Source: Pseudomonas hamedanensis (GTDB taxonomy: Bacteria; Pseudomonadota; Gammaproteobacteria; Pseudomonadales; Pseudomonadaceae). From it: DNA of 64,000 bases. The DNA lies in NCBI RefSeq assembly GCF_014268595.2, contig NZ_CP077091.1:580501-644500 (forward strand), given 5' to 3'. The position numbers were made by a program, and so were the translations under genes. Of the stretch, positions 34,935 to 43,678 are shown one piece after another; position 1 is the first letter of the stretch; the number at the start of each line of letters is the position of its first letter. Below the pieces are notes generated by a model. It saw only the letters and a list, made by a program, of their open reading frames with translations. It searched no databases and was not told the DNA's origin.

Positions 34935-36278
34935 TTATTCGTCCGCTCTCTCAATGCCCCTTGAGCGCCAGGCGGGGGTTTGCCGCGCTGCCGACACACT
35001 GGATCGTCGGTCCGCCCGTTCGCCGAGCCGCCATCCCAGCAGACCCCATAGCAGTGCACACAACGCGCCGACCAATGCGGCCATGCCTGCACCCTGGCCG
35101 AGGGCGTCCAGCGCGCTTTTCGCCCAGGCGCTGATGGCGTCGCCGGCGCGGTAGACCACGGTGTCGATGACGTTCTTTGCCTTGTACTTGCTTTCGGCAT
35201 CGAGCGGGGCAAACAGCATCTCCCGGCCTGGGCGCACGAAGGCGTACTCACCGATGCGGCGCACGATCATCAGCGCGGCGATAAGGCCAAAGCTGGGGGC
35301 GAAGATCAGCCCGATAAACCCCGCGCACATGATTAGCGGCACCATGGCCAACAGCACGCCGACGCCAAGCCTTTGGGCGAGGCGCCCAGTGATGAACAGC
35401 TGACAGAGCAGGGCGCCCGCCTGCACGACAAAGTCGATGATGCCGAACACGCGCACCTGCGCCTCGCGGTCCGGGAAGTGTTCGGCGACGACACGTGCCT
35501 GCTCGAAATAAAGGAAGGTGGAGACTGTCGCTAACAGCACTACAAAGCTGCAAATGCCGAGCAGATAGGGTGATTTCAAAACGGCCGTCATACCGCTGAA
35601 GGGATTGCCCGGCAACGGTCTGCGGGGGCTCTCGCTCGGCGCGGCATCGGGGCGTCCTGCGCCACCCCGTTCACGCCAGTGCATCAACTGGCGCTTGAAC
35701 AACATCGCAGCGCCCAGCAGAACAGCAGCCAGCAGCATCAGGCCGGACTCGCCCAGCGGACCGATCAGCAAGGCGCTCAGCGCAGGGCCACTCAAGCCGC
35801 CGACGCTGGCGCCCGCCGCGATGAAAGCGAACAGGCGTTTGGCCTGGGCACTGTCGAATACATCGGCCATCAGGCTCCAGGCGACCGATACGACAAACAG
35901 GTTGTAGACCGATATCCACACATAAAACACTCGCGCCAGCCACGGGCTTTCCTCGCCCAGGAACAAGGCGGCGAACACCAGCAGGTTGGCGCAGAAAAAT
36001 CCGTACACCCAGTCCACGAAATGCAGGCGCGGCACGCGTGCGCTGAGCCAGGCGAACAGCGGAACGGCCGCCAGCATGATGAAGAAGGTCGCGGTGAACA
36101 GCCACTGCAGGTTCTCGACGCCGGCAGTGATGCCCATCGATTCGCGGATCGGACGGAGCATGAAGTAGCCGGCGAACAGGCAAACGAACAGCAGAAAGCC
36201 ATTGAGCGCGGGGCGCAGCTCGTGAGCCTCGGCATTGATGATGGCGCTCGTGCGGTGGGCGAGAAGAGACATATCCAT
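34935..36278 (-). CDS. MFS-type carrier resembling NTP/NDP exchangers
   Basis: This 447-residue protein has about twelve membrane helices. The N-terminal block MLRPIRESMGITAG and FAFIAAGASVGGLSGPALSALL recall the ATP/ADP-translocase (AAA/NTT-like) branch; the substrate is unproven. AGGAG is near the ATG at 36278. Confidence 0.8.
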   Translation of the reverse strand: MDMSLLAHRTSAIINAEAHELRPALNGFLLFVCLFAGYFMLRPIRESMGITAGVENLQWLFTATFFIMLAAVPLFAWLSARVPRLHFVDWVYGFFCANLLVFAALFLGEESPWLARVFYVWISVYNLFVVSVAWSLMADVFDSAQAKRLFAFIAAGASVGGLSGPALSALLIGPLGESGLMLLAAVLLGAAMLFKRQLMHWRERGGAGRPDAAPSESPRRPLPGNPFSGMTAVLKSPYLLGICSFVVLLATVSTFLYFEQARVVAEHFPDREAQVRVFGIIDFVVQAGALLCQLFITGRLAQRLGVGVLLAMVPLIMCAGFIGLIFAPSFGLIAALMIVRRIGEYAFVRPGREMLFAPLDAESKYKAKNVIDTVVYRAGDAISAWAKSALDALGQGAGMAALVGALCALLWGLLGWRLGERADRRSSVSAARQTPAWRSRGIERADE

Positions 36279-36336
36279 GGTGCGCTCCTGTGGGCGTGGC
36301 GAGGCAATGGAACGGAGCCTGCCCGTTCCAGTGGGG

Positions 36337-37383
36337 TCAGCGGTAGGTGACGCCGGTCAGTCGCTCAGAAAGTTGCCACAGCGCGTCGGAGTTCGAGCGA
36401 TCGGCAGCGGCCGCAGGCATCTTGGCGAAGCCCAGCGGCCCGCGCTTCTCGTCATCTCCGGTGGGCCCATAGTAGGCACCGCCAACAGCCTCCAGCGCCG
36501 TCGCTGCATACAGCGTGGGCAGCGCGCCCTGCGCTGCGGAATGATACATGTCCCGCTCTACGGCCCATTGTTTGCCGAATTTACTGTCCAGGCCAGGCCC
36601 ACGGGCGATCAGCTCGGTCACGGCAACGCCGGGGTGAGCGGCGATGCTGCGTATCCCCCAACCGGCGGCATCGCTGCGCTGCTGCAGCTCGATACTCCAC
36701 TTGAGTATCGCCAGTTTCGATTGGCTGTAGGTGGCAAAAGGGTCGTAATTGCGCTCAGCCTGCAGGTCATCGAAGTTCAGTACTGCGCGCCCTGCGGCAA
36801 TGCTCGACAGGCTGACCACCCGACCATCGTCGCTTTTGCGTAGCAGGGGCATCAGCAGGCCGGTCAGGGCGAAATGCCCCAGGTAATTGGTCGCCAGTTG
36901 CATCTCGTAGCCATCGGCCGAAACGCCTCGAACAGGCGGCGACATGATTGCAGCATTGTTAATCAGCACGTCCAGCCTCGGCAGGCGCCCTTGCAGACGG
37001 TTGGCGAGGTCACGCACCGATTGCAGATTGGCAAGATCCAGCGTTTCGAATTGCACGCGCGCCTTGGGCACGGCTTGCTTGATGTTTGCGATCGCTTCGC
37101 GGCCGCGCTCGGCGTTGCGTGCGGCGATGATCACCTCGGCACCGGCTCGCGTCAGCGCCAGCGCGTCTTCATAGCCCATGCCGCTGGTCCCTCCGGTCAC
37201 CAGCACGATGCGGCCTTCCTGGCTGGGCATGTCATGGGTTGACCAGTCCGGCTTCGGCTCCGTTCGAGTAGTAGCCTGCGCAGCCAGTGTGCCGGCCATC
37301 GCGGTAATTGCGAACAGCGTCCGGGCGGCCTTGAGGATGCGTTGGGTTGCGGTATTGCTGGGCGTAGCGGGTGAATGAATCAT
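36337..37383 (-). CDS. Short-chain dehydrogenase/reductase with a leader
   Basis: This 348-residue SDR has TGGTSGMG for NAD(P) binding, NNAA, catalytic Ser in VSLSSIAAG and YSQSK. A hydrophobic leader of about 40 residues (FAITAMAGTLAAQATT) comes first, which is unusual because SDRs need cytosolic NAD(P)H. There is no twin-arginine motif. A later start was considered, but the leader reads as a real signal-like segment. It is divergent from a LysR gene, which may control it. Confidence 0.85.
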   Translation of the reverse strand: MIHSPATPSNTATQRILKAARTLFAITAMAGTLAAQATTRTEPKPDWSTHDMPSQEGRIVLVTGGTSGMGYEDALALTRAGAEVIIAARNAERGREAIANIKQAVPKARVQFETLDLANLQSVRDLANRLQGRLPRLDVLINNAAIMSPPVRGVSADGYEMQLATNYLGHFALTGLLMPLLRKSDDGRVVSLSSIAAGRAVLNFDDLQAERNYDPFATYSQSKLAILKWSIELQQRSDAAGWGIRSIAAHPGVAVTELIARGPGLDSKFGKQWAVERDMYHSAAQGALPTLYAATALEAVGGAYYGPTGDDEKRGPLGFAKMPAAAADRSNSDALWQLSERLTGVTYR

Positions 37384-37530
37384 CGGGGAATTCTCGTTCG
37401 CGTAATAGGGTTCCCCGGTTGGCGGGGCGAGCGAGCAGTATCGGTGTACGAATGTGCGAGGATAAGTCGGGCATTGGTGGATGGCCCGTACGGCATGGCG
37501 TACAGTCAGCCGCCTGCGGAGGAAGCATCC

Positions 37531-38463
37531 ATGCGTAAACCAAACCTTACCGATGTGTCGATATTTGCCGCGGTGGTCGAGGCGGGGGGATTTCGTGCGG
37601 CCGCGCAGAAGCGGGGCTTGTCCGCCTCGTCGCTAAGCGACTGCATGCGTCGGCTGGAAAGCGACCTGGGCGTGCGCCTGCTCAATCGAACCACGCGCAG
37701 CGTCACGCCGACGGCGGCCGGCGAGCGATTGCTCGAGCGCCTGCGCCCGGCCTTGCAAGAAATCGACGCCGCATTCAACGATCTTGACGACGACGCTCAG
37801 CGCCCGGTCGGCACGCTCAAGCTCAATGTGCCAGTGCCGGTGGCACGCTTTCTGTTGCCCGACCTGCTGGCGCGTTTTCTCCGCCTTTATCCAGGGATCA
37901 GTGTCGAAGTCGTCATGGATAACACCTTTGTCGACGTCAACGCTGGCGGGTATGACGCCGGCGTGCGCTATGAAGAGAGCCTGGCCAAGGACATGATCGC
38001 CGTGCCCATCGGCCCGCGTCGCCAGCGCTTCGTTGCGGCGGCCGCCCCGCGCTATCTGGCTGAACGCGGTACGCCCACCCACCCCGAAGAACTGCCGGGC
38101 CATGACCTGCTTGGCCATCGATTCGAGAGTGGCAAAGTGGGCGTGTTCGAGTTCCATCGAGACGGCCGCGTTGTGCGTATCCCGCCTCAGGGGCAACTGC
38201 TGACATCGTCGCACGATTTGAAAATTCGCTCGGCCATCAACGGGCTGGGCATCGTCTATACCTTCGAGGATTTTCTGCGCGAGCCGCTGTCCGATGGCCG
38301 ACTGGTGCCGATTCTCGAGGACTGGTGGCAGGCCTTCGACGGTCCGTTTCTTTACTATCACGGGCGCCGTCACATGCCTTCGCCGCTCAGGGCGTTTGTG
38401 GATTTTTTGCGGGCCGAAGGGCAGATTGCGGAGAGTTCAGGTGTCTTCGGCGCCGTTTCGTAA
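37531..38463 (+). CDS. LysR-family transcriptional regulator
   Basis: This 310-residue protein has an HTH (about 1-60, VEAGGFRAAAQKRGLSASSLSDCMRRLESDLGVRLLNRTTRS) and a substrate-binding domain. The start at 37531 follows GGAGGAAG. It is divergent from the SDR gene. The last 75 codons (from about 38231) are repeated at 40439-40669, where a pseudogene copy lies. Confidence 0.9.
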   Translation: MRKPNLTDVSIFAAVVEAGGFRAAAQKRGLSASSLSDCMRRLESDLGVRLLNRTTRSVTPTAAGERLLERLRPALQEIDAAFNDLDDDAQRPVGTLKLNVPVPVARFLLPDLLARFLRLYPGISVEVVMDNTFVDVNAGGYDAGVRYEESLAKDMIAVPIGPRRQRFVAAAAPRYLAERGTPTHPEELPGHDLLGHRFESGKVGVFEFHRDGRVVRIPPQGQLLTSSHDLKIRSAINGLGIVYTFEDFLREPLSDGRLVPILEDWWQAFDGPFLYYHGRRHMPSPLRAFVDFLRAEGQIAESSGVFGAVS

Positions 38464-38646
38464 GGCCAATACATGGTCTGCCAGCAGGGCGCCCATGGCG
38501 ACGGGAAGCAATCGGCCAGTAGCTGTCAGTAAAAGAAGGATGCTATCGAGCCAAAGCGGACGTTCGGCAGCACATCTGGCAATATATTTTTCTGACAAGC
38601 CTGTCCTGAACCCTTGGCAGAACTGAATGGTGAGTACTTTTATTCC

Positions 38647-39048
38647 ATGACCAAAGGTCTGAGTGATGCCAACCTTGATTACGTGCTCGCAGTCATTGAA
38701 AAGGCACCAAACACGGAATTAAGTGCAATGTGTGAGCATTTGCAGATCGACAGTCGCGACCTTTTGAATCGATTGTCGATCTCAGTAGCAAGACTGTTTA
38801 TCACGGGCACCCGCGATTTTCATTACTGCGATGAGGTGATGAACATTGTAATCAGCGATATCGTCGATTTGTCCATGCACGCGGAGATGCCCCAGCCGGC
38901 ATTTTCTATCTACCAGGCATTTGATGCGGGCGAGTATTGGCACAGCGACGATGAACGGGATGTTTTTCCTTGGGAGAAGTGGACGCGGCCTGAGCTCGAG
39001 AGAATTTTGTGTGAGGTCGACGACAGCACGAACGAGCTTTCAAAGTAG
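38647..39048 (+). CDS. Orphan hypothetical protein
   Basis: This 133-residue acidic protein (MTKGLSDANLDYVLAVIEKA, then PWEKWTRPELERILCEVD) has no export signal. An in-frame TTG at 38614 would give a longer form; the ATG at 38647 is used. Codon use and base composition look more AT-rich than neighbours. It sits between a LysR gene and a phosphodiesterase in a scarred region. Possible identity: an immunity-type protein, which is only a guess. Confidence 0.55.
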   Translation: MTKGLSDANLDYVLAVIEKAPNTELSAMCEHLQIDSRDLLNRLSISVARLFITGTRDFHYCDEVMNIVISDIVDLSMHAEMPQPAFSIYQAFDAGEYWHSDDERDVFPWEKWTRPELERILCEVDDSTNELSK

Positions 39049-39127
39049 GTTCGACTTGGGCCCCCAAAGGACTGCTTTGGGTCGAAAACAGTCACTCCTA
39101 CCCGAAACGTCCACGGAGAATTGGCCC

Positions 39128-39595
39128 ATGAAAACCGCCGTGATATCCGACACTCACAATCTCCTCCGCTCCGAAGCCATCGGCGCGCTCCAAGGCTGTG
39201 ACTTGATCATCCACGCCGGCGACATCGGCAACCCGGACATCCTCGCCCAATTGTCCAAAATTGCTCCCGTCCACGCCGTGCGCGGCAACAATGATCTCAG
39301 CAGCCCATGGGCCAAAGACCTCCCCGACGTTCTGACCTGCACTCTCAACGGCTGGCACACTCTCCTTATCCATGACATCGCCGACGTCCCCGCCGATCTA
39401 GATCCAGACATAAAGCTCATCATCACCGGCCATTCCCACAAACCGCGCATAGAATGGCGCGGCGATCGTCTATACGTGAACCCTGGTAGCGCCGGCCCTC
39501 GGCGTTTCAAATTGCCGGTCACGCTGGCAATTCTCGAGATACAACCCGACAGCATCGAGCCGCGCCTGATTTCCCTGCTGGATCCCCCCGCCTGA
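39128..39595 (+). CDS. YfcE-type metallophosphoesterase
   Basis: This 155-residue protein has the calcineurin-like motifs SDTHN, HAGDIG, GNND, and GHSHK with NPGSAGPRR. It would hydrolyse phosphodiesters with two metals. ACGGAGAA precedes the ATG at 39128. It is an isolated gene in a scarred region. Confidence 0.9.
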   Translation: MKTAVISDTHNLLRSEAIGALQGCDLIIHAGDIGNPDILAQLSKIAPVHAVRGNNDLSSPWAKDLPDVLTCTLNGWHTLLIHDIADVPADLDPDIKLIITGHSHKPRIEWRGDRLYVNPGSAGPRRFKLPVTLAILEIQPDSIEPRLISLLDPPA

Positions 39596-39636
39596 AATCG
39601 CTACGGTTACCGCGATCCAAAACAGGGAACCCACCC

Positions 39637-39750
39637 ATGATCTGCAGCGCCAACAGTTGCCGCAGCGTTTTGTAGGAGGCGGTGTTCAACCACCTGCCGC
39701 CACCCGGTTTCGAAGCGGTCAGGGCACAAAAGGGAAGTCATTTATTTCAC
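39637..39750 (+). pseudogene. Fragment of an ArsC/low-molecular-weight phosphatase-type gene
   Basis: Reading from 39637 gives MICSANSCRSVL, then a TAG stop at 39673, then EAVFNHLPPPGFEAVRAQKGS in the same frame. This matches the ArsC N-terminal block (CTANSCRSILSEATFNHLAPAGW). Only about 35 codons remain, without the P-loop-downstream part. It is broken by one stop and truncated, so it cannot be functional. It lies in the 261-bp gap between the phosphodiesterase and the next gene. Confidence 0.6.
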
Positions 39751-39856
39751 AGAGGAAATGAGCGTTGGCCGAAGCTGCTGGATGACTGGCAGCTATCGGC
39801 CAGAAGCAGACCCTCACCTTGAAACGAGTAGAAGCAAGAAGATTCGGAGTAGGAAA

Positions 39857-40219
39857 ATGCAATGTACCTGCAACGCTAAGGGCGACCTGGTAGAGATTGG
39901 TCAGAGGTACACGGCGTTTGTCGCAGGAATGCGCTGCCTTGCAACGGCGGACTGGGTCAAACTATTGCAATGTGCCGGGTGTGGGCAGCTTTGGCGAACG
40001 GATGAGTGGGATAAATATCTAACCCTGTACGCCCGCAAACTGGACTCGCCCGAGGGCTGGGAATCAGCCGAAATGGAAACTTTGATAAAGCTGCGCATGG
40101 TCGAGAATCATGGCGGCCTGGATACTTCTGCTTGTCTGGCGAAGGACTGCAAGCAACGTGTACTTAAGGGAAGAGCCTATTGCGTTGACCATTTTTATGA
40201 AACCGGAACAAGAGCCTGA
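39857..40219 (+). CDS. Cys-rich hypothetical protein
   Basis: This 120-residue protein has paired Cys in CTC, CAGC, CLAKDC and a final C-x2-H (YCVDHF), the look of a zinc-binding domain. GGAGTAGG precedes the ATG at 39857. Similar Cys/His layouts occur in unclassified immunity or effector-linked proteins; this is not confirmed. It has no operon partner. Confidence 0.6.
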   Translation: MQCTCNAKGDLVEIGQRYTAFVAGMRCLATADWVKLLQCAGCGQLWRTDEWDKYLTLYARKLDSPEGWESAEMETLIKLRMVENHGGLDTSACLAKDCKQRVLKGRAYCVDHFYETGTRA

Positions 40220-40358
40220 ACCGCTGAAACTGGCCAGTAGAGCGGGGTTAAAGAACAGATCACGCTTTCTGAATGTGGTCTGTTTCTGAGATGATGCTTG
40301 ATCGGAACAAGGGAGTTGTGACCAGGAAACCAACGAGCGAATTGGTCGTGGTGTGTAT

Positions 40359-40437
40359 GCGGGATTTCAGGTACAGACCATATTTAAAAAAGCACTGCAT
40401 CCAGACCGACAAATATGGTCTGTCCCTGAAATCCCGC
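40359..40437. repeat. 27-bp inverted repeat next to the LysR remnant
   Basis: Arms 40359-40385 and 40411-40437 pair with one mismatch around a 25-base loop. The inner edge carries ATATGGTCTG. A degraded copy of the right arm (GTGGTCTGTTTCTGAG) lies at about 40273-40289. Its end touches the LysR remnant. The form suits a small palindromic mobile-element remnant; no transposase is present. Confidence 0.65.
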
Positions 40438-40438
40438 G

Positions 40439-40669
40439 GCCATCAACGGGCTGGGCATCGTCTATACCTTCGAGGATTTTCTGCGCGAGCCGCTGTCCGA
40501 GGGTCGACTGGTGCCGATTCTCGAGGACTGGTGGCAGGCCTTCGACGGTCCGTTTCTTTACTATCACGGGCGCCGTCACCAGCCTTCGCCGCTCAGGGCG
40601 TTTGTGGATTTTTTGCGGGCCGAAGGGCAGGTTGCAGAGAGCTCAGCCGTCGTCAGCAGCGCTCTCTGA
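40439..40669 (+). pseudogene. Duplicated 3' end of the LysR gene
   Basis: From GCC at 40439 to TGA at 40669 this reads AINGLGIVYTFEDFLREPLS and so on, as in the last 76 codons of the LysR at 37531-38463. The first 190 bases differ by only a few bases. The ends differ: here SSAVVSSAL, there SSGVFGAVS. There is no start or HTH. Confidence 0.85.
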
Positions 40670-40753
40670 ATTCCCGATGACTCCTATCGGAGGTTGTAAA
40701 CCAATCACAAGGCTGGGAGGCTAGCGCGACGCTTACTATAAGGACATGCTGAA

Positions 40754-41512
40754 ATGAGCTCAGGAAAAATCCTCGTCACAGGCGCAGCAGGAAAGATCGG
40801 CAAGGCTTTTTGGGAAGCGCGCGACGATAAATCCGATTTGCGTTTAGCCGATTTAGACGTCACACAATTTCCGGACTCCGCGCAGCATTTCGCTCTCGAC
40901 GTCAGGGATCAAGCCAGTTGCCTTCGAGCTTGCGAGGGTATACATACCGTCATCCATCTTGCTGCTGACCCTGACCCAGACGCGGATTTCATGTCCTCAC
41001 TGCTTCCAGTGAACATCGTGGGCACTTACAACATGCTTTTCGCCGCGAAGGCACAAGGCTGCAAGCGCTTCATATTTGCGAGCAGCGCCCAAGTGATCGA
41101 AGGCTATCCAGCGGATGTTCAGATACAGGAATGCATGGCACCCAAACCAGGCAATCTTTACGGCGTCAGCAAGGCGTTTGGAGAAGCCCTGGCTTCGATG
41201 TATGCAAACGATGGTCAGATGACGACCATCGCAGTCCGTATTGCCAACGTAGCCAAATTTCAACAAGGGGAAACCCACAGTCCCAGAGACGTCGCCGCCT
41301 TCATCAGTTTTAGAGATGTTGTCGCACTTCTCAATAATTGCGTTGACGCCGAGCTGAAGGGTTTTCACGTCATCCATGGGGTCTCGGATAATCGATATAA
41401 GCGTCTCTCTATTGATCAGAGCAGAAAAGTTGTCGGGTATGCTCCCATAGATGACGGGTTTGAGATTTTGGAAGGAGGCGCTCAATTTTCACCATCGCCT
41501 GCTTCAAGCTGA
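40754..41512 (+). CDS. NAD-dependent epimerase/dehydratase-family protein
   Basis: This 252-residue extended SDR has the Rossmann motif GAAGKIGKAF, an Asp/Asn block (HLAADPDPDA) and YGVSKAFGE. It resembles uronate dehydrogenase-like proteins, but the substrate is not clear. Its 3' end overlaps the convergent NTF2-like gene by 31 bp. Confidence 0.85.
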   Translation: MSSGKILVTGAAGKIGKAFWEARDDKSDLRLADLDVTQFPDSAQHFALDVRDQASCLRACEGIHTVIHLAADPDPDADFMSSLLPVNIVGTYNMLFAAKAQGCKRFIFASSAQVIEGYPADVQIQECMAPKPGNLYGVSKAFGEALASMYANDGQMTTIAVRIANVAKFQQGETHSPRDVAAFISFRDVVALLNNCVDAELKGFHVIHGVSDNRYKRLSIDQSRKVVGYAPIDDGFEILEGGAQFSPSPASS

Positions 41513-41997
41513 ATTCGCCTGAGAACATCGTCGTAAGGCACCAGGTCAAGAAAAGCAATGACTTCCACTGCCCGCAAATTGTGCATGCGCATAATCCATA
41601 CGTAGCTGTTGCGATAAGGCGCGCCATCGGCTGCGGTGGCGATGCCGTCCCAGTGCACAACCACGTCATCGCCTTCAGCCCAGATATCCGCCACCGTCGG
41701 GCGCACGGGTGAAGCAAGACGTTTTGCGAAGGGCTGGACTGCCCGTTTCAGGAAGTCGTCTCGGCCCCGATATGTACCCGCCGAAGGACTCGTCCCCTTG
41801 ATGGTCCAGATCACCTCGGGCGCCAGCACATCTGTGAAGAACGTCCGGCCGCCCTGAGCCCACTGGTTGAACGCTTGCGCAATGAATTGGCGGTTGCGTT
41901 CCGTAGTCGGTTCGCTGGCCACGGCGGGTGCCAGTCCGCCAATTAATGTCGTGAGTACCAGTGTTAGCGCTGTGAAGATGCGTCGAACAAAAGTCAC
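41482..41997 (-). CDS. Exported NTF2/SnoaL-like protein
   Basis: This 171-residue protein has a signal peptide (about 1-28, RIFTALTLVLTTLIGGLAPAVASE) and a SnoaL-like alpha+beta cone fold (GTYRGRDDFLKRAV; VADIWAEGDDVVVHWDGI; IMRMHNLRAVEVIAFLD). It likely binds a small hydrophobic ligand in the periplasm. It is divergent from the AraC gene. Confidence 0.82.
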   Translation of the reverse strand: MTFVRRIFTALTLVLTTLIGGLAPAVASEPTTERNRQFIAQAFNQWAQGGRTFFTDVLAPEVIWTIKGTSPSAGTYRGRDDFLKRAVQPFAKRLASPVRPTVADIWAEGDDVVVHWDGIATAADGAPYRNSYVWIMRMHNLRAVEVIAFLDLVPYDDVLRRIQLEAGDGEN

Positions 41998-42271
41998 TTC
42001 CTATGCTCCTGTATCTGTCGGAAGAACTGGCCCATTTTTATGGGCCGTTGTGGCTAACCTGAACGAGCCGGTAGTTGCGTTCCCTCACGCCGTTGTTCTA
42101 TATGGGGCATTGGCGAAGAAACGTTCGCCGGGACATGAAGTGGCCGGCAAGTACCTGCCGACCTCATCTGAAGTGTGACCTGTGAGCGGAGGAGGGCTGT
42201 TACAGGATCGTCCTGATTTCTTGCTTGATCATCCGAGGCGATATCTTCATTTCAACGATTTGGAGTTGTTC

Positions 42272-43171
42272 TTGAATTCACTGGTAGAACTTGTCGATAT
42301 CATCGGACGTCACGCCCAAAGTGACGGCATTCACAGCACCACGATTGCGGGTGTCAGCCTGATTCGCTCGGCTACGCCCACGATGCCTATGCCGGTGGTG
42401 TACGAGCCAACACTCTGCCTGGTCGCTCAGGGACGAAAACAGGCGATGTTGGGTACTACCGCTTATGTTTACGATCCAGCCAAATACCTGATTGCATCGA
42501 TAGACCTTCCGGTGATGGGCTCGGTCATCGAGGCGAGTGAAACCGCTCCTTATCTGTGCCTGGCGCTCGATCTTGATACGACTTCGTTGAGTGAACTTGC
42601 GCTGCGTCATCCGCTAAGAGAAGAGCGCGTCAGTGCGCCGCCGGCAGGCATTGCGCTCAACGATACGACTCCAGAACTGCTGGATGCAGCGGTTCGCCTC
42701 GCCGGTCTGCTCGACAGGCCACGCGACATCGAAGCGCTCGCTCCGCTGGTGATTCGCGAGATTCTTTATCGCCTTCTTACCGAGAACGGCAACGGCATTA
42801 TCAGGCAGTTGGCGCAGACAGACAGCCGCTTGAACCAGATCGCCAAGGCCATTGCCTGGCTACGCAGCCATTACAACGAAGCGTGCCGGATAGAGGACCT
42901 CGTCGATATCGCCGGGATGAGCCGTTCCTCGTTTCACACCCATTTCAAGGCGATCACTTCGATGAGCCCGCTGAAGTTTCGTAACCAGTTGAGACTTCAG
43001 GAAGCACGTCGGCTGATGGTCACCGAAGCGGTCGATGCCGCAGAGGCTGGCTATCGGGTCGGTTACGAAAGTCCTTCGCAGTTCAGTCGAGACTACGCCG
43101 GCCTGTTCGGAATGCCACCGGCAAAGGACGCCTGGCGGCTGCGCACGGACATTTGCGGGATTTGGCACTGA
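42272..43171 (+). CDS. AraC-family transcriptional regulator
   Basis: This protein is about 299 residues, with an AraC N-terminal domain (about 10-150, GVSLIRSATPTMPMPVVYEPTLCLVAQG) and two HTHs (about 205-290, RIEDLVDIAGMSRSSFHTHFKAITSMSPLKFRNQLRLQEAR). The TTG at 42272 with GGAG upstream gives the typical family start; an in-frame GTG at 42182 would add 30 residues. Targets may be the divergent NTF2-like gene. Confidence 0.85.
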   Translation: MNSLVELVDIIGRHAQSDGIHSTTIAGVSLIRSATPTMPMPVVYEPTLCLVAQGRKQAMLGTTAYVYDPAKYLIASIDLPVMGSVIEASETAPYLCLALDLDTTSLSELALRHPLREERVSAPPAGIALNDTTPELLDAAVRLAGLLDRPRDIEALAPLVIREILYRLLTENGNGIIRQLAQTDSRLNQIAKAIAWLRSHYNEACRIEDLVDIAGMSRSSFHTHFKAITSMSPLKFRNQLRLQEARRLMVTEAVDAAEAGYRVGYESPSQFSRDYAGLFGMPPAKDAWRLRTDICGIWH

Positions 43172-43308
43172 CAACGAATAGGTATGCCCGGCCCAGGCCA
43201 CAAACAGGGCGAGTGCCAGCGCGATTACCACTGTCGTTGTCAGTGTTTTGCTGAACATGGCGTTAGGGTTTCAACTCGTTTTTAGAGGGCTTCAAGTGAT
43301 TTGACCGG

Positions 43309-43325
43309 ATCCCCCCTGGGGGGAT
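43309..43325. promoter_or_regulatory. G-tract palindrome, RcnR-type operator
   Basis: ATCCCCCCTGGGGGGAT is a perfect palindrome 40 bp before the RcnR-like gene. RcnR/CsoR-type repressors bind such G-tract sites. It should control the rcnR-like/rcnA pair. Confidence 0.75.
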
Positions 43326-43365
43326 AGGATGCCAGCGTAATCCATTGACGCCTGGGGCTCAAGTC

Positions 43366-43671
43366 ATGAGTGAGCACGACCACGAACACAGCCACGCCCA
43401 TCCCCACACCCACCAAAGCCACGAGGCGATCATCAAGCGCCTCAAGCGAGCGGATGGCCATTTGCGCGGCATCATCACCATGATCGAAGAGGGTCGCGAG
43501 TGCGTAGACATCGCCCAGCAACTGCATGCCGTTGAGAAAGCGATCTGCCAAGCCAAGCGCACGCTTATCCAGGACCACATTGATCACTGCCTCGAAGACA
43601 CCGTTTCGGCGCTAGGCAATGGCGAGCGCGCACCGCTGGAAGCATTCAAACAAATCACCAAGTACCTCTAG
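43366..43671 (+). CDS. RcnR/DmeR-like metal-sensing repressor
   Basis: This 101-residue CsoR/RcnR-family four-helix repressor has a His-rich start (EHDHEHSHAHPHTHQSH), the Cys in GRECVDIAQQLHAVEKA and Leu/His HIDHC positions, as in DmeR-like nickel/cobalt sensors. It is 7 bp ahead of the RcnA gene and under a G-tract palindrome. It likely releases DNA when Ni or Co is high. Confidence 0.87.
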   Translation: MSEHDHEHSHAHPHTHQSHEAIIKRLKRADGHLRGIITMIEEGRECVDIAQQLHAVEKAICQAKRTLIQDHIDHCLEDTVSALGNGERAPLEAFKQITKYL

Positions 43672-43678
43672 GTCCGAC

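Noticed and set aside
40359..40437. Inverted repeat considered as an intact insertion sequence
   Set aside because: Only 79 bp, with no transposase reading frame in or near it.
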